Assembly: GCA_022843605.1 (NCBI GenBank)
Contig: JALHNI010000001.1
Span: 1 to 64,000, forward strand
Source: Bryobacter sp.
GTDB lineage: Bacteria; Acidobacteriota; Terriglobia; Bryobacterales; Bryobacteraceae
Length of the DNA: 64,000 bases
Direction of reading: 5' to 3'
The notes under the pieces are model-generated. The model ran no database searches. It was given only the letters and a program-made list of their open reading frames with translations, and was not told where the DNA came from. Of the stretch, positions 62,260-64,000 are shown piece after piece. The translations under genes and the position numbers were made by a program. Every line of letters begins with the position of its first letter. Within the stretch, counting starts at the first letter, position 1.

Positions 62260-63665
62260 GAATCAACTTGAGCCACTCAAAACCAACCCGCAACCGGCGT
62301 GAATTCCTCACCGATGCTTTCTGCGGCTTCGGCAGCCTCGCCTTCGGCGCCATGCTCAATGCCGAAGCCGTCAATCCCCTGGCCCCCAAGAAGCCGCACA
62401 AGCCCGCCAAGGCCAAGTCCGTCATCTTCCTCTTCATGGCTGGCGGTCCCAGCCAGATGGAGACCTTCGATCCGAAGCCGCTGCTCAACAAGCTGGACGG
62501 GCAGCCGCTGCCGCCCTCCTTCCGCCCCGCCAAGCGGCAGTTCATCAACGGCACGCCGAAGCTCCTCGGCACCAAGCGCACCTTCAAGCAGCATGGCCAA
62601 AGCGGACTTTGGGTGAGCGATCTGCTGCCCCACACCGCCACCTGCGTTGACGACCTGGCCGTTATTCGTTCCTGCACCGCCGATGCCTTCATCCATTCCT
62701 CGGCTCAGTATCAGCTCTTCACTGGCCGCATCCTGCCCGGCTTTCCCAGCATGGGCTCCTGGGCCGTCTATGGCCTCGGCACCGAAAGCCAATCCCTGCC
62801 AGGCTACGTGGTCATGCCGGACCCCTTCGGCACCATTGAAGCCGGCCAACCCGTTTACTCGAATGCCTTCCTGCCCGCCGTTTATCAGCCCAATGTCTTC
62901 CGCGGCGGCAAGAAGCCCGTGCTCAATCTCGAAATGCCCGAAGGCGTTACCCTGGCTCAGCGCAAGAACACCCTCGGCTTCATTCGTGAGCTCGACGAAG
63001 CCACCATGCGCCCGGACGATGACGAATTCTCCGCCCGCTTAAGCACCTACGACCTCGCCTTCCGCATGCAGACCGAAGCGCCCGCCATCTTCGATCTCGC
63101 CAACGAACCCGAAGCCATCCGCGCCAGCTACGGCATGGGCAACGACATCACCGACGACTTCGGGCGCCGCTGCCTGATGGCCCGCCGTCTCGTCGAGAAA
63201 GGCGTCCGCTGCGTCACTGTTGTCTCTGGCGGCCCCGCCATTTCGCAATGGGATGCCCATGACGATATCGAAGAGAATCACCTGCGCATGGCCGCTCGCG
63301 TCGATCAGCCCATCGCCGCTTTACTCAAGGACTTGAAGCAGCGCGGTTTGCTCGAAAGCACGCTCGTCGTCTGGGGCGGCGAGTTTGGCCGCACTCCCGA
63401 AGCCCAAGGCGGCAAGGGCCGTGACCATAACAACACCGGCTTCACCATGTGGATGGCCGGCGGCGGCGTGAAGGGCGGTGTCGTTGAAGGCGCCACCGAT
63501 GACGTCGGCCTCTACGCCACCGAAAATCCCCATCATCTGCGCGATATCCACACCACGATCCTCCACCAGCTTGGCCTCGACCAGGACTCGCTTAACTACC
63601 TCCATCAAGGCCGTCGCGAACGACTCACCGAAGTCCAGGGCGAGGTCATCCATGGCATCGTCTAG
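62256..63665 (+). CDS. DUF1501 protein, TAT-exported
   Basis: The 469-residue protein starts at GTG 62256, overlapping the DUF1553 stop. A twin-arginine leader (RNRREFLTDAFCGFGSLAFG) is followed by SVIFLFMAGGPSQMETFDPK, SGLWVSDLLPH, SQWDAHDDIEENHLRMAARV, GGEFGRTPEAQGGKGRDHNN and TGFTMWMAGGGVKGGVVEG, the DUF1501 core motifs. It is a paralogue of the 52.8 kb gene. Its end overlaps the following cytochrome gene. Confidence 0.9.
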   Translation: MRINLSHSKPTRNRREFLTDAFCGFGSLAFGAMLNAEAVNPLAPKKPHKPAKAKSVIFLFMAGGPSQMETFDPKPLLNKLDGQPLPPSFRPAKRQFINGTPKLLGTKRTFKQHGQSGLWVSDLLPHTATCVDDLAVIRSCTADAFIHSSAQYQLFTGRILPGFPSMGSWAVYGLGTESQSLPGYVVMPDPFGTIEAGQPVYSNAFLPAVYQPNVFRGGKKPVLNLEMPEGVTLAQRKNTLGFIRELDEATMRPDDDEFSARLSTYDLAFRMQTEAPAIFDLANEPEAIRASYGMGNDITDDFGRRCLMARRLVEKGVRCVTVVSGGPAISQWDAHDDIEENHLRMAARVDQPIAALLKDLKQRGLLESTLVVWGGEFGRTPEAQGGKGRDHNNTGFTMWMAGGGVKGGVVEGATDDVGLYATENPHHLRDIHTTILHQLGLDQDSLNYLHQGRRERLTEVQGEVIHGIV

Positions 63666-64000
63666 CCGCTGCTTATTCCTCATCGTCACCTTGGCGGCCG
63701 CCCAAACTCCCCCGGCGGTGACGCTCCTCGAAACGCGCTGTGTCGGCTGCCATAACCCGGCCAATAGGCAGTCCGGCCTCGATCTCACCAATCGCGATAC
63801 CGCCATCCGCGGCGGCGACCGTGGCCCCGGGCTCGTTCCCGGCAAAGCCAAGGAAAGCTTTCTGTATCAGGTGGCCGCCCACACCGCCAAGCCCGCCATG
63901 CCCAAGTTCGGCGCCAAGCTCAGCGAGGCCGATCTCGCCTTGCTCGCCGCCTGGATCGATGAAGGCGCTCCCTGGCAGAACGCCATCGCCACTTCCGCCG
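63652..64000 (+). CDS. Planctomycete-type cytochrome c-domain protein (3' end outside window)
   Basis: An ATG at 63652 opens a frame that reaches the window end. It has a signal peptide (SSSRCLFLIVTLAAAQ) and one haem-c site, CVGCH (C30, C33, H34), then DLTNRDTAIRGGDRGPGLVP and MPKFGAKLSEADLALLAAWI, which match the cytochrome domain fused to DUF1549 in the 54 kb paralogue. The start overlaps the DUF1501 stop by 14 bases. Downstream domains cannot be seen. Confidence 0.85.
   Translation, partial: MASSSRCLFLIVTLAAAQTPPAVTLLETRCVGCHNPANRQSGLDLTNRDTAIRGGDRGPGLVPGKAKESFLYQVAAHTAKPAMPKFGAKLSEADLALLAAWIDEGAPWQNAIATSA

Overview
The window is high-GC, densely coded chromosomal DNA. It looks like a soil acidobacterium of the Bryobacteraceae/Solibacter type. 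That is an inference from gene content: an Oar-like TonB receptor with an N-terminal carboxypeptidase-regulatory domain, DUF1549/DUF1553 and DUF1501 proteins with planctomycete-type cytochrome domains, lpxB (Gram-negative), many TAT-exported sugar-type enzymes, a GC-rich dnaK-dnaJ-hspR operon, and frequent TTGA/GTGA/ATGA stop-start overlaps. No insertion sequence, integrase or CRISPR array was seen.

Layout. 1-1.3 kb: 5' part of a large minus-strand protein with a faint phage-tail-sheath flavour. 1.5-7.1 kb: an orphan RND-type adaptor, an MFS transporter, a TAT-exported enolase-superfamily enzyme, a methyltransferase and ModA. 7.1-10.8 kb: dnaK-dnaJ-hspR, with a HAIR-like HspR operator laid over a sigma70-type promoter inside the divergent modA gene. 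10.8-11.4 kb: a Phd/PIN toxin-antitoxin pair in which both genes are frameshifted; an intact VapBC-type pair lies at 14.1-14.8 kb. 11.6-18.2 kb: glycosyltransferase, FAD amine oxidase, sugar isomerase-like protein, moaA and a LysR regulator. 18.2-23.5 kb: HAD phosphatase, a c-type cytochrome with its Rrf2 regulator and a palindrome, a DUF418 membrane protein and a TAT-exported Gfo/Idh/MocA oxidoreductase. 23.5-28.9 kb: DHDPS-like lyase, PLP decarboxylase, lpxB and an M1-peptidase-like protein that has lost its zinc ligands. 28.8-34 kb (minus): ksgA, a TonB-C-like anti-sigma candidate, an ECF sigma factor, a coiled-coil protein, DinB and acs. 34-36.9 kb: a xylose-isomerase-family protein, DUF2905, a phosphodiesterase and a HemG-like flavodoxin.

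36.9-47.1 kb is the most interesting part. A PAS histidine kinase, a single-domain receiver and an NtrC-type sigma54 activator are followed by a near-consensus -24/-12 promoter with tandem upstream repeats. Then come CBS, universal stress protein, ccoS, ccoN, ccoO, a monoheme ccoP, a CcoI-type copper ATPase and a membrane protein. The PAS domain keeps the histidine that is the haem ligand in FixL. I infer a sigma54-controlled, oxygen- or redox-responsive circuit for the high-affinity cbb3 oxidase, in place of the usual FixLJ-FixK/FNR logic.

47.1-52.8 kb holds small housekeeping and accessory genes and tRNA-Asp(GTC). 52.8-64 kb holds two divergent DUF1549/1553-DUF1501 modules. One is linked to a 1066-residue TonB-dependent receptor and carries its cytochrome domain fused; the other encodes the cytochrome domain as a separate, window-truncated gene.
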